Part shown: piece by piece, positions 7,232 through 14,776 of the stretch
Layout of the letters: each line of letters opens with the position of its first letter
Numbering within the stretch: the stretch's first letter is position 1
From: JADLHS01 sp964553795
Lineage (GTDB): Bacteria; Verrucomicrobiota; Verrucomicrobiia; Limisphaerales; JADLHS01
Direction: 5' to 3'
Length of the DNA: 20,974 nucleotides
NCBI GenBank assembly: GCA_964553795.1
Contig: CAZKMR010000088.1
Coordinates: forward strand, 1 to 20,974
Translations under genes and position numbers: made by a program
Notes under the pieces: model-generated
Databases searched by the model: none
The model's input: only the letters and a program-made list of their open reading frames with translations
Told to the model about the DNA's origin: nothing

Positions 7232-8824
7232 ATGAAATCTAGCTCACAGAATTGGTCTCACTTTAAGGCGAATTACAAAGTATTTCCTACCATTGACCTC
7301 GCGCTCGACTTGAGTCGCATGAAACTGACCCCGGCGTTTCTCAAGAAAATGGCGCAACCGATGCAAAAGGCGTTCGCTGCGATGAAGGCGTTGGAGGCGG
7401 GCGCGATTGCCAATCCAGACGAGAAGCGCATGGTCGGCCACTATTGGCTGCGTAATCCGGCCAAAGCGCCCAACGCCAAAATCCGACGGGAGATTGAGAC
7501 GACCCTCAAGCGCATCAAAGCCTTTGCGAAAGCCGTACATGCTGGGCAAGTTCGCGGCTCTGGTGGTCGGTTTGAGCACATGCTCATCGTCGGTATCGGG
7601 GGTTCAGCGCTCGGACCGCAGTTTGTCAGCAACGCCTTGAGTGAGCCTGGTAAAGATAAGGTAAAGCCGTACTTCTTGGACAACACTGATCCAGACGGAA
7701 TCCAGCGCACATTGAAATCCATTGGAAAAGACCTTTCAAAAACCATCTGTATCGTTATCTCAAAGTCAGGAGGCACGAAAGAAACCCGAAATGGCATGCT
7801 GGAGGCCAAGGCGGCCTATGAATCAGCCGGCTTGAAGTTTGAGAAGCACGCAGTCGCCATCACGGGCCAAGGCAGCGAGCTCGACAGGTTCGCGCAAGCC
7901 GGTGGTTGGATTGAGCGCTTCCCGATGTGGGATTGGGTTGGCGGTCGCACTAGCGAACTTTCCGCAGTGGGGCTTCTGCCTGCCGCAATTCAAGGGTTCG
8001 ATATTGATGCGCTCCTGGCTGGCGCGAAAGCGTGTGACGAACTCACGCGCATCGGCAAAATCGAGCCGAACCCAGCCGCGTGGTTGGCTTTGGCGTGGCA
8101 TCAAGCGGGCAATGGTCGCGGAGACAAGAACATGGTGGTCATTCCTTACAAGGATCGCCTTGAGCTTCTCTCAAAATATCTTCAACAACTTATTATGGAG
8201 TCGCTTGGCAAGGAGAAGGATTTGCGCGGCAAGATCGTTAACCAAGGTATTACCGTCCTCGGCAATAAAGGTTCTACCGACCAACATTCTTACATTCAGC
8301 AGCTTAGGGATGGCCTGCATGACTTCTTTCTAACGTTTGTGGAAGTTCAGGTGGATCAAGCCGGACGCGCGCTCAAAGTGGAGAAGGATTTCACTTCAGG
8401 AGACTACTTGAGTGGATTCTTGCTCGGGACGCGTCATGCAATGCAAGAAAATGATAGAGAAACGCTTACGATTACAGTGAAGCAAGTTAGTCCTGCTGCT
8501 ATCGGAGTTTTAATCGCACTTTATGAGCGTGCGGTTGGCTTGTATGCATCGCTGGTGGGCATCAACGCTTATCATCAGCCAGGTGTTGAATCCGGAAAGA
8601 AAGCCGCGAATAAAGTTCTGCAAGTTCAAGAACAGGTGCTCGCCCTGCTCCGCTCGAATCGCCGGCAAACATTCACTGTTGAGCAAGTCGCGGCGGGAAT
8701 CGAATCGAAAGGCGAAGCGGAGCATGTTTTCAAGATTCTCGAACGTCTCAGTATCAATCCCGGTCGCGGCGTCAAAAAACATCCCGGCAAATCGCCGTTT
8801 ACGGCGAAGTATTCTGCCACTTAG
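7232..8824 (+). CDS. pgi: Glucose-6-phosphate isomerase with extra C-terminal domain
   Basis: 530 residues. It interconverts glucose-6-phosphate and fructose-6-phosphate in glycolysis. Two SIS-type sugar-binding halves are visible: GIGGSALGPQFV (121-132), the phosphate loop ISKSGGTKETRN (176-187), QLIMESLGKE with the likely catalytic Glu323, NKGSTDQHSYIQQLRDG with His352, and GVESGKKAANK with Lys456/457. After this last motif, where the catalytic fold should end, about 65 further residues remain (464-530). They look like a small helical, winged-helix-like domain followed by a basic tail. The DNA is clearly less GC-rich than its neighbours: three 60-base lines I counted gave about 43%, against about 60% in typical flanking lines. 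mnmG starts 9 bases after the stop, so co-transcription is likely. Confidence 0.95.
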   Translation: MKSSSQNWSHFKANYKVFPTIDLALDLSRMKLTPAFLKKMAQPMQKAFAAMKALEAGAIANPDEKRMVGHYWLRNPAKAPNAKIRREIETTLKRIKAFAKAVHAGQVRGSGGRFEHMLIVGIGGSALGPQFVSNALSEPGKDKVKPYFLDNTDPDGIQRTLKSIGKDLSKTICIVISKSGGTKETRNGMLEAKAAYESAGLKFEKHAVAITGQGSELDRFAQAGGWIERFPMWDWVGGRTSELSAVGLLPAAIQGFDIDALLAGAKACDELTRIGKIEPNPAAWLALAWHQAGNGRGDKNMVVIPYKDRLELLSKYLQQLIMESLGKEKDLRGKIVNQGITVLGNKGSTDQHSYIQQLRDGLHDFFLTFVEVQVDQAGRALKVEKDFTSGDYLSGFLLGTRHAMQENDRETLTITVKQVSPAAIGVLIALYERAVGLYASLVGINAYHQPGVESGKKAANKVLQVQEQVLALLRSNRRQTFTVEQVAAGIESKGEAEHVFKILERLSINPGRGVKKHPGKSPFTAKYSAT

Positions 8825-8833
8825 TTTCGTTTC

Positions 8834-10780
8834 ATGTTCACTTACCCCAAAGAATACGACGTCATCGTTGTTGGCGCGGGACACGCGGGGATCGAAGCTT
8901 CGTTGGCGGCGGCACGGATGGGTTGTCAGACCCTGCTGTTGACCACGAATGTGGATACGATTGGGCAGATGTCGTGTAATCCCGCCATCGGCGGCTCAGC
9001 GAAGGGGCATCTGGTAAAAGAAATTGATGCGTTGGGCGGCGAGATGGGGCGGAACACGGACTTCACTGGAATCCAGTTCCGCACGCTGAACCGGCGGAAA
9101 GGTCCGGCGATTTGGGCGTCACGCGCGCAATGCGACAAGAAGGCTTATCAATTTCGCATGAAATGGGTTTGCGAACGTGAACCCAATCTCGACGTCAAGC
9201 AAGGTTCGACCATCACGATTGAGAGCGAGAACCAGACGGCAAAAGGCGTGTTGACGCCTACGGGTGTTCGGTACTTAGGAAAAACCGTCATCATAACGAC
9301 GGGTACGTTTCTACATGGGTTGATGCACATTGGCCAGAACCAGCAAAAAGGCGGACGCTCGGGTGAAGGTCCGTCAGTGGGACTGTCCGAGTCCCTGCGT
9401 TCCCTGGGGATCGAATTACAGCGCCTCAAGACGGGGACGCCGCCGCGATTGCTGCGCCGATCGATTGATTTTTCCGTCATGGAAGAGCAGCCCGGAGACG
9501 AGCCGCCGCCGTTCTTCAGTTTCTGGCCCCACGAAATGTTCCACATGGAACAATCGCGGAATGGGAACGCAAAAACTGACGCGGGTGGTCATTATCCGCC
9601 GGGTTCTGTTCTCGCTAAACACGGCAGTCAGCTTAGCTGTTTTCTCACGAAAACCACGCCTGCCACGAAGGATATCATCCGACAGAGTCTGCACTTGTCG
9701 CCGATGTATTGTGGCGTGATTGAGGGGGTTGGGCCGCGTTATTGCCCTTCCATCGAAGATAAAGTCGTCAAATTCGCCGACAAGGAGACGCACCAGATCT
9801 TTCTCGAGCCGGAAGGCGTCAACACGGACGAGTTTTACATTAACGGCCTTTCGACCTGTCTCCCATTTGAGGTCCAGATTCAATTAGTGCGGTCAGTGGT
9901 CGGCTGCGAGAAGGCGGAGATCATGCGCCCAGCCTACGCGGTCGAATATGATTTCTCGCCGCCAACCCAGGTCAATCCGTCGCTCGAAACCAAGGCCTGT
10001 CAGAATCTGTTTCTCGCTGGACAAATTAACGGCACTTCCGGCTATGAAGAAGCGGCAGCCCAAGGATTGATGGCAGGCATCAATGCCGCGCGGCGCTGCC
10101 AGGGAAAATCGCCGGTGATTCTCAAGCGAAATCAGGCTTACACCGGAGTGTTGATTGACGACCTGGTGAATCTCGGTACAAATGAGCCGTATCGCATTTT
10201 CACGTCGCGATCCGAGTATCGTTTGCTCCTGCGCCAGGATAACGCCGACATGAGATTGTCAGAACTCGGCCATGAAATCGGATTGCTTCCGACCCGACTT
10301 TACGATCTGTTCAAATTGAAGCGCGACCAAATCCATCAGGAGATCGCGCGGCTCAAAAAAACTCGTCATAGCACCGACACGCTTGCTCAAATCCTGCGTC
10401 GTCCGGAAGTGAATTACAAAACCCTGCCGAATCGAGACGAGAAACTGCCGCAAGAAGTCGCAGAGGCGGTGGAGATTGAGATTAAGTACGAAGGCTACAT
10501 CGAACGGCAGATTGCCGATGTGGATAAGTTTAAGTCGCTGGAATCAAAGCAGATACCAGAATCATTTAACTACTCTAACGTCTTGGGCCTCAGCGCGGAA
10601 GGACGACAAAAATTGCTCAAGATTCGGCCGTTGTCGCTGGGGCAAGCGTCTCGAATTTCTGGTGTTTCGCCTGCGGATGTTAGCCTGATCGCGATTTGGC
10701 TGAAGCGCAATAATCTCATCGCAAATGGCGCGGCGGAGGCGGGCGAAGTGAGCCCAGAGCGGTCCGTTTTGGACAATTGA
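8834..10780 (+). CDS. mnmG: tRNA uridine-5-carboxymethylaminomethyl modification enzyme, FAD subunit
   Basis: 648 residues. MnmG with MnmE installs the cmnm5 group at wobble U34 of certain tRNAs, using FAD and methylene-THF. The N-terminal FAD site VIVVGAGHAGIEAS (GxGxxG at 14-19) and signature blocks TIGQMSCNPAIGGSAKGHLV, GVIEGVGPRYCPSIEDK and the ING(T/S)SGYEEAAAQGL FAD-binding motif are all present. The C-terminal helical region (after about 560, ending in SRISGVSPADVSLIAIWLK) is the MnmE/tRNA-interaction part. Compared with E. coli MnmG, residues 231-268 contain about 26 extra residues between FSF and the CFLT block. This segment includes MFHMEQ (235-240), whose codons form a parS-like sequence. 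In many bacteria this gene lies near the replication origin. The dinG helicase gene follows within 8 bases. Confidence 0.96.
   Translation: MFTYPKEYDVIVVGAGHAGIEASLAAARMGCQTLLLTTNVDTIGQMSCNPAIGGSAKGHLVKEIDALGGEMGRNTDFTGIQFRTLNRRKGPAIWASRAQCDKKAYQFRMKWVCEREPNLDVKQGSTITIESENQTAKGVLTPTGVRYLGKTVIITTGTFLHGLMHIGQNQQKGGRSGEGPSVGLSESLRSLGIELQRLKTGTPPRLLRRSIDFSVMEEQPGDEPPPFFSFWPHEMFHMEQSRNGNAKTDAGGHYPPGSVLAKHGSQLSCFLTKTTPATKDIIRQSLHLSPMYCGVIEGVGPRYCPSIEDKVVKFADKETHQIFLEPEGVNTDEFYINGLSTCLPFEVQIQLVRSVVGCEKAEIMRPAYAVEYDFSPPTQVNPSLETKACQNLFLAGQINGTSGYEEAAAQGLMAGINAARRCQGKSPVILKRNQAYTGVLIDDLVNLGTNEPYRIFTSRSEYRLLLRQDNADMRLSELGHEIGLLPTRLYDLFKLKRDQIHQEIARLKKTRHSTDTLAQILRRPEVNYKTLPNRDEKLPQEVAEAVEIEIKYEGYIERQIADVDKFKSLESKQIPESFNYSNVLGLSAEGRQKLLKIRPLSLGQASRISGVSPADVSLIAIWLKRNNLIANGAAEAGEVSPERSVLDN
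9537..9552. other. Candidate parS (ParB-binding) site inside mnmG
   Basis: TGTTCCACATGGAACA is a 16-base near-perfect palindrome (7 symmetric base pairs, with only the central pair unsymmetrical). It differs from the general parS consensus TGTTNCACGTGNAACA at one position, the central G to A. It is read in mnmG as MFHMEQ and lies in a segment that E. coli MnmG lacks. Peptides such as MFHVEQ or MFHVKQ are, from memory, a frequent trace of parS sites in genes close to bacterial origins (for example the start of gidB). It is the only such site I found in the window. Confidence 0.65.
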
Positions 10781-10788
10781 GGCGGGCA

Positions 10789-12942
10789 ATGATTTCTGTG
10801 ATTGATCCTCAACCGGCGGGCACGGATTTGGTGTCATTGGTCGAAGAGATTTTTTCGCCTACAGGAATTCTTTCGCGCGCCAGCAACTTCGAGTATCGCC
10901 CGCAGCAACAGCAGATGGCGGTGGCTGTCGCGCGGGCGTTGCAGAATCAAGAGCATCTTGCGGTCGAGGCGGGCACGGGAGTCGGCAAATCGCTCGCGTA
11001 TTTGATCCCGGCAATTCTGTTCGCGGTGACCCACAAGAAGAAAGCGGTCATTTCGACGCACACCATCAACCTTCAAGAGCAACTCACGGAAAAAGATTTA
11101 CCGATGTTGGCGGCGGTGCTCGGTGCCATGCCGCAACCGGTGAAGTTTAACTTCACCATGCTCAAGGGGCGTGGCAACTATCTTTGCACTAGGCGCTTGC
11201 AAAAGGCAATGCAGCAAAGCGGCAATCTGTTCACGTCCACGGAAGCCGAGGAATTGCGTCGCATCTACGAGTGGTCGAAGGAAACGAAGGACGGCAGCCT
11301 CTCTGACTTCGACATCGAACCTGACCCGAAGGTCTGGGCGCAAGTTTGTTCGGAGCGCGGGTTGTGTTCGCCGAAAGTCTGCGGTTATCAATCCGATTTT
11401 GGCAAAGACCACGGCATCTGTTTTTTCCAGCGCGCCCGGAATCGCATTCTCTCATCCGATGTGCTCGTGCTGAATCACACATTGTTCTTCACGCTGCTTG
11501 GTGGCGTGGACGAAGAACAGGAGGGCGGAATACTGTTCAAAAACGACTTCGTCATCTTCGACGAAGCGCACACGATGGAACATGTCGCGTCGCGACACAT
11601 CGGCTTGAGCGTGTCTAGTGGGCAAGTGCGCTGGGCGTTGAATCGGCTGTGGAATCCGAAATCGGAGAAAGGCCTACTTGCCACATTGCGCCAGGGCAAA
11701 GCGGTGAAACTGGTCTCCGAAATTCTCGGCGCGGCAGACGATTTTTTTGCAAAGGTCGAAACGGTTTGCAACGACCTCAACGCACAGCAAAACGAAGCCG
11801 AAGAATTTTCCCGCGCAAAAGCTGCCGGCGCAAAAAAACGCGCCTGGACGGAATTGCGGATTCGCCGCCCCGAACTCGTGCCGGACAATGTGACGTTGCC
11901 GATTCAACGCCTGCGCGAAGCCGTGAGCGATCTCGTTAAGACGAGCGAGGACAAAGAAATCGGCCAGGAGTTGATTGAGTGCAATCGGCGGCTTGGCGAG
12001 CTGAAACTGGAGATTGCGGAGTTTCTGAGCCAGCAAGTGGACGATCATGTTTACTGGGTCGAGCGCACGGGCAAGGCGCAGCAGAGTCTTTCGCTCAATG
12101 CCGCGCCGATTGATGTCGCGGATTTTTTACGACGCCGGCTGTTTCAAAGCGACACGAGCATCATCATGACGAGCGCGACTTTGGGAATGCGGAGCGCGGA
12201 ACACGGAATGCCGAATGCGGAAAAGCCAACTGCGGCGCGACAGCAACCGGCGGCTCGCAAAGCACCCCAGACATTGGAGTATTTTGCCCGGCGCGTGGGC
12301 TGCGAAGCCGCCACACAACTTCAAGTCGGCACGCCGTTCGATTACGAGCGGCAAATGAAATTGTGCGTGGTGCAAAAGATGCCCGACCCGCGCGAGGCCG
12401 GTTACACCGACGCGCTGGAAAAGTGGATCGCGCATTTCATTACGCAAACGCATGGCAAAGCATTCGTGTTGTTCACGAGTTACAAGCTGATGCAGGAACT
12501 CGGCGAGAGGATGCAGCCGTTTTTCCACAAACTCGGCATCGCGCTTTTCGTGCAAGGCACGGGCACGCCGCGTTCGACGATGTTGGAGAGGTTCAAGGAA
12601 GACGTGGATTCGGTGCTGTTCGGCACGGACAGTTTCTGGCAAGGCGTGGACGTGCCGGGCGAAGCACTGAGCAACGTCATCATTACGCGACTGCCGTTCG
12701 CCGTGCCGGATCATCCGCTGATTGAAGCGCGCATTGAAGCGATTGAAGCGCGTGGGGGAAATTCATTTGGCGAATTTTCTTTGCCGGAAGCGATTTTGAA
12801 ATTCCGCCAAGGCGTCGGCCGATTGATTCGCACCAAGACTGACTCAGGCATCGTCGTCGTGCTCGATAATCGCATTCTCGCCAAAAAATATGGGCAGGCA
12901 TTTCTCGACGCGCTACCGAAGTGCCCGGTGGAAGTGGTTTGA
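10789..12942 (+). CDS. dinG: DinG-family ATP-dependent DNA helicase (XPD-like, Fe-S)
   Basis: 717 residues from the ATG at 10789. GAGG (10779-10782) overlaps the mnmG stop at suitable spacing; a TTG four codons earlier is the alternative. This is a superfamily 2 helicase: Walker A AGTGVGKS (61-68), ISTHTINLQEQL motif Ia, DEAH box at 258-261, TSATL motif III, and GTDSFWQGVDVPG plus QGVGRLIRT motifs V-VI. Cys133, Cys187, Cys193, Cys198 and Cys211 lie where XPD/DinG proteins bind a 4Fe-4S cluster, so a cluster is likely, although five candidates exist for four ligands. These enzymes unwind forked DNA, R-loops or G-quadruplexes in repair. Right after motif III the protein carries about 25 extra residues, starting with a heptanucleotide repeat. 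YoaA is a close relative that I cannot exclude. Confidence 0.88.
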   Translation: MISVIDPQPAGTDLVSLVEEIFSPTGILSRASNFEYRPQQQQMAVAVARALQNQEHLAVEAGTGVGKSLAYLIPAILFAVTHKKKAVISTHTINLQEQLTEKDLPMLAAVLGAMPQPVKFNFTMLKGRGNYLCTRRLQKAMQQSGNLFTSTEAEELRRIYEWSKETKDGSLSDFDIEPDPKVWAQVCSERGLCSPKVCGYQSDFGKDHGICFFQRARNRILSSDVLVLNHTLFFTLLGGVDEEQEGGILFKNDFVIFDEAHTMEHVASRHIGLSVSSGQVRWALNRLWNPKSEKGLLATLRQGKAVKLVSEILGAADDFFAKVETVCNDLNAQQNEAEEFSRAKAAGAKKRAWTELRIRRPELVPDNVTLPIQRLREAVSDLVKTSEDKEIGQELIECNRRLGELKLEIAEFLSQQVDDHVYWVERTGKAQQSLSLNAAPIDVADFLRRRLFQSDTSIIMTSATLGMRSAEHGMPNAEKPTAARQQPAARKAPQTLEYFARRVGCEAATQLQVGTPFDYERQMKLCVVQKMPDPREAGYTDALEKWIAHFITQTHGKAFVLFTSYKLMQELGERMQPFFHKLGIALFVQGTGTPRSTMLERFKEDVDSVLFGTDSFWQGVDVPGEALSNVIITRLPFAVPDHPLIEARIEAIEARGGNSFGEFSLPEAILKFRQGVGRLIRTKTDSGIVVVLDNRILAKKYGQAFLDALPKCPVEVV
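12184..12225 (+). repeat. Heptanucleotide tandem repeat inside dinG
   Basis: Six successive 7-base units read GGAATGC, GGAGCGC, GGAACAC, GGAATGC, CGAATGC and GGAAAAG. The first five match GGAATGC closely and the last is degenerate. Because six units are 42 bases, the frame is kept; they encode residues 466-479 of the helicase, directly behind the TSATL motif. The following stretch is Ala/Gln/Arg-rich, also low complexity. Confidence 0.8.
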
Positions 12943-13030
12943 AAGGCTCGCTTAACTCACCACCTCCGCCGGTGCAACGCCGGTCCAAGAATTGACATTT
13001 TACCTGTGATCCCTCACGTTAACTCGAGAA

Positions 13031-13050
13031 TGATACTGGATTGATACTGG
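13031..13050 (+). promoter_or_regulatory. Operator-like direct repeat before hicA
   Basis: TGATACTGG occurs at 13031-13039 and again at 13042-13050, an exact 9-base direct repeat with an 11-base period (one helical turn). It ends one base before the hicA ATG. HicB-type antitoxins with a DNA-binding C terminus usually autorepress their operon, so this is a natural candidate operator. Each copy also contains a GATACT that resembles a -10 element. A perfect TTGACA is at 12992-12997, but the spacing to any -10 is poor. Confidence 0.5.
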
Positions 13051-13051
13051 T

Positions 13052-13246
13052 ATGCCGCGCAAAGTGCGACAATTGATTGCTGACCTGGAACAGGCGGGAT
13101 TTTTGAATCGAGGCGGTAAAGGCAGCCACCGGAATTTCGTTCATCCCAAGGGCGTGCGCGTCACTTTAAGCGGCAGCCTGGGCGACGATGCGAAGCACTA
13201 TCAAGAGCGAGACGTAAAACGTGCCTTGGCGGCAACGAAGGAATGA
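13052..13246 (+). CDS. hicA: HicA-type mRNA interferase toxin
   Basis: 64 residues, within the usual HicA range. The fold is a small dsRNA-binding-like domain, recognised from the N-terminal helix KVRQLIADLEQAGF, the signature GGKGSHRNFVHP with the catalytic His26, a beta strand with VRVTLSG, and the C-terminal ERDVKRALAA helix. HicA toxins cleave mRNA and tmRNA independently of ribosomes and are held inactive by HicB. It starts just after the direct repeat and lacks a clear Shine-Dalgarno sequence. The order hicA-hicB with 4 bases between them is classic. It lies 109 bases downstream of dinG and appears to be a separate unit. Confidence 0.9.
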   Translation: MPRKVRQLIADLEQAGFLNRGGKGSHRNFVHPKGVRVTLSGSLGDDAKHYQERDVKRALAATKE

Positions 13247-13250
13247 AGTT

Positions 13251-13598
13251 ATGACGCGAAAACAAATTAAAGAACAGGCGGCGCGGTACGCGAAATTTGT
13301 GGAGTGGAGCGACGAAGACGAGTGCTTTATCGGTCGGTGTCCGGAACTCATGTTGGGCGGCGTGCATGGCAACGATGAGGCAAAAGTCTATGCCGAACTC
13401 TGCGAAGCGGTCGAAGAGATGATTGAAGCTTTGGCGAAAGACGGCTCCGAACTTCCCGCACCACTCGATGGAAAAGAGTTCAGTGGCAAGTTCGTGTTGC
13501 GGGTCGAACCGGCGATGCACCGGCGCCTAGCGGCCAAAGCGCTCGCCGCGGGGGAAAGCTTAAACAGCTTTTGCGTAAAAAATCTGGCAAAGGCGTAG
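13251..13598 (+). CDS. hicB: HicB-type antitoxin
   Basis: 115 residues from the ATG at 13251, with AAGGA (13238-13242) 8 bases upstream; the frame is open to 13221 inside hicA, but that start has no support. The N-terminal part (YAKFVEWSDEDECFIGRCPEL, then a helix rich in Glu/Ala) is the partial RNase H fold that covers HicA. The C-terminal part (FVLRVEPAMHRRLAAKALAAGESLNSFCVKNL) is a ribbon-helix-helix DNA-binding domain. It therefore neutralises the toxin and probably represses its own promoter, consistent with the direct repeat upstream of hicA. Both proteins appear intact. Confidence 0.9.
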   Translation: MTRKQIKEQAARYAKFVEWSDEDECFIGRCPELMLGGVHGNDEAKVYAELCEAVEEMIEALAKDGSELPAPLDGKEFSGKFVLRVEPAMHRRLAAKALAAGESLNSFCVKNLAKA

Positions 13599-13644
13599 CG
13601 AGAGAATGACAGGCGACCTGGACGTGCTGCCTAAATGTCCGGTG

Positions 13645-13669
13645 GGTGTTCTTTTGATTGTAGAACGCC
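13645..13669. terminator. Stem-loop between convergent hicB and ald
   Basis: GGTGTTCT (13645-13652) pairs along its full length with AGAACGCC (13662-13669), with one G:U pair and a 9-base loop. It lies in the 77-base gap between the ends of two convergent genes. A T-rich tract is weak on both strands, so it may be a bidirectional terminator of low efficiency or a mere mRNA 3'-end stabiliser. Confidence 0.4.
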
Positions 13670-13675
13670 GCTTCC

Positions 13676-14776
13676 TTACAACTTCGCGGCTTCCCAGTTC
13701 ATCGCATGCGCCTCTGCGACGGCTTTGTGCGTCAGCTTGCCGGCCATGACATTGATGCCGCCGACGAGCGCGGGTTGCCGATTGCACGCATCGGATAAAC
13801 TAAAATCCGCCAGCGTTTCGATGTAACGGAACGTCACGTTGGTGAGCGCTTGCGTCGCCGTGCGCGCGTAAGCGCCGGGCATGTTGGCGACGCAATAATG
13901 CGTCACGCCTTCTTCCACATACACCGGGTTGTCGTGAGTCGTCGGGTGCGACGTTTCCGCGCAACCGCCTTGATCAATTGCGATATCCACGAGCACGCTG
14001 CCGGGGCGCATTTGTTTTAGCATCTCGCGATTGATGAGCTTGGGCGCTTTCGCTCCCGGCACGAGTACGGCGCCGATGAGCAGGTCCACGTCCGGTAACA
14101 AATCCATGAGATGCGCTTCGTTGGAATAAAGCGTGTGTGCGGTGTGCAGTGTGATGTCGAGAAAGCGCATGCGTTCCAAATCCACTTCGAGAATGGTCAC
14201 ATCCGCGCCGAGCCCTTGTGCCATGCGCGCCGCGTTGATGCCCGATGAACCGCCGCCGAGCACGACGACTTTTCCGGGCAACACACCAGGCACGCCGCCG
14301 AGCAAAACGCCGCTGCCGCCGAAATGTTTCGCGAGAAAATATCCACCCACTAGCACGCTCATCCGACCGGCGATTTCGCTCATCGGCTCCAATAACGGGA
14401 GGCGACGATTCACTTCAATCGTTTCGTACGCGATACACGTCGCGCCGGATTTCATCAACGCTTCGGTGAGCGTTTTATTCGCGGCGAGGTGCAGGTAGGT
14501 GAACAGCAGTTGGCCCGGGCGCAGCAAGCCGTATTCGGCGGGCAACGGCTCTTTGACCTTCACAATGAGATCCGCCTGTTCAAAGACGGCGGCATGAGTG
14601 TCCACGAGGGTTGCGCCGGCGCGTTCGTATTCCGCGTCGGGATAACCCGCGCCCGCGCCCGCGCCGCGTTCGACGACGACTTTGTGACCGCGCTTGATGA
14701 GTTGATACGCGCCGGAGGGCAACAGGGCGACGCGATACTCCTGAGTTTTGATTTCTTTGGGAACGCCAATGATCAT
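13676..14776 (-). CDS. ald: Alanine dehydrogenase
   Basis: 366 residues, the family's normal length. It converts L-alanine to pyruvate and ammonia with NAD+ (reversible). MIIGVPKEIKTQEYRVAL opens the protein with substrate-binding Arg15; Lys75 (VKVKEPLP) and His96 (TYLHLA) sit at the same numbers as the catalytic residues of the Mycobacterium tuberculosis enzyme, from memory. The NAD-binding Rossmann motif is VVLGGGSSGINAARMA; VDIAIDQGGCAETSHPTTH and NMPGAYARTAT are further signatures. The ATG overlaps the stop of the upstream YihY-type gene (ATGA), so the two are probably translationally coupled. A transhydrogenase alpha subunit is related but less likely, given these signatures. Confidence 0.96.
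   Translation of the reverse strand: MIIGVPKEIKTQEYRVALLPSGAYQLIKRGHKVVVERGAGAGAGYPDAEYERAGATLVDTHAAVFEQADLIVKVKEPLPAEYGLLRPGQLLFTYLHLAANKTLTEALMKSGATCIAYETIEVNRRLPLLEPMSEIAGRMSVLVGGYFLAKHFGGSGVLLGGVPGVLPGKVVVLGGGSSGINAARMAQGLGADVTILEVDLERMRFLDITLHTAHTLYSNEAHLMDLLPDVDLLIGAVLVPGAKAPKLINREMLKQMRPGSVLVDIAIDQGGCAETSHPTTHDNPVYVEEGVTHYCVANMPGAYARTATQALTNVTFRYIETLADFSLSDACNRQPALVGGINVMAGKLTHKAVAEAHAMNWEAAKL

Noticed and set aside
12519..12528. DnaA-box-like TTTTTCCACA in dinG (also TTTTCCACA near 15469)
   Set aside because: These are single, imperfect matches inside coding sequence, without an AT-rich region or a cluster of boxes, so no replication origin is claimed in this window.
13052..13598. 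hicAB as the mark of a defence island
   Set aside because: No restriction, CRISPR, Abi, transposase or integrase gene is nearby; the neighbours are housekeeping genes, so this is an isolated toxin-antitoxin pair.
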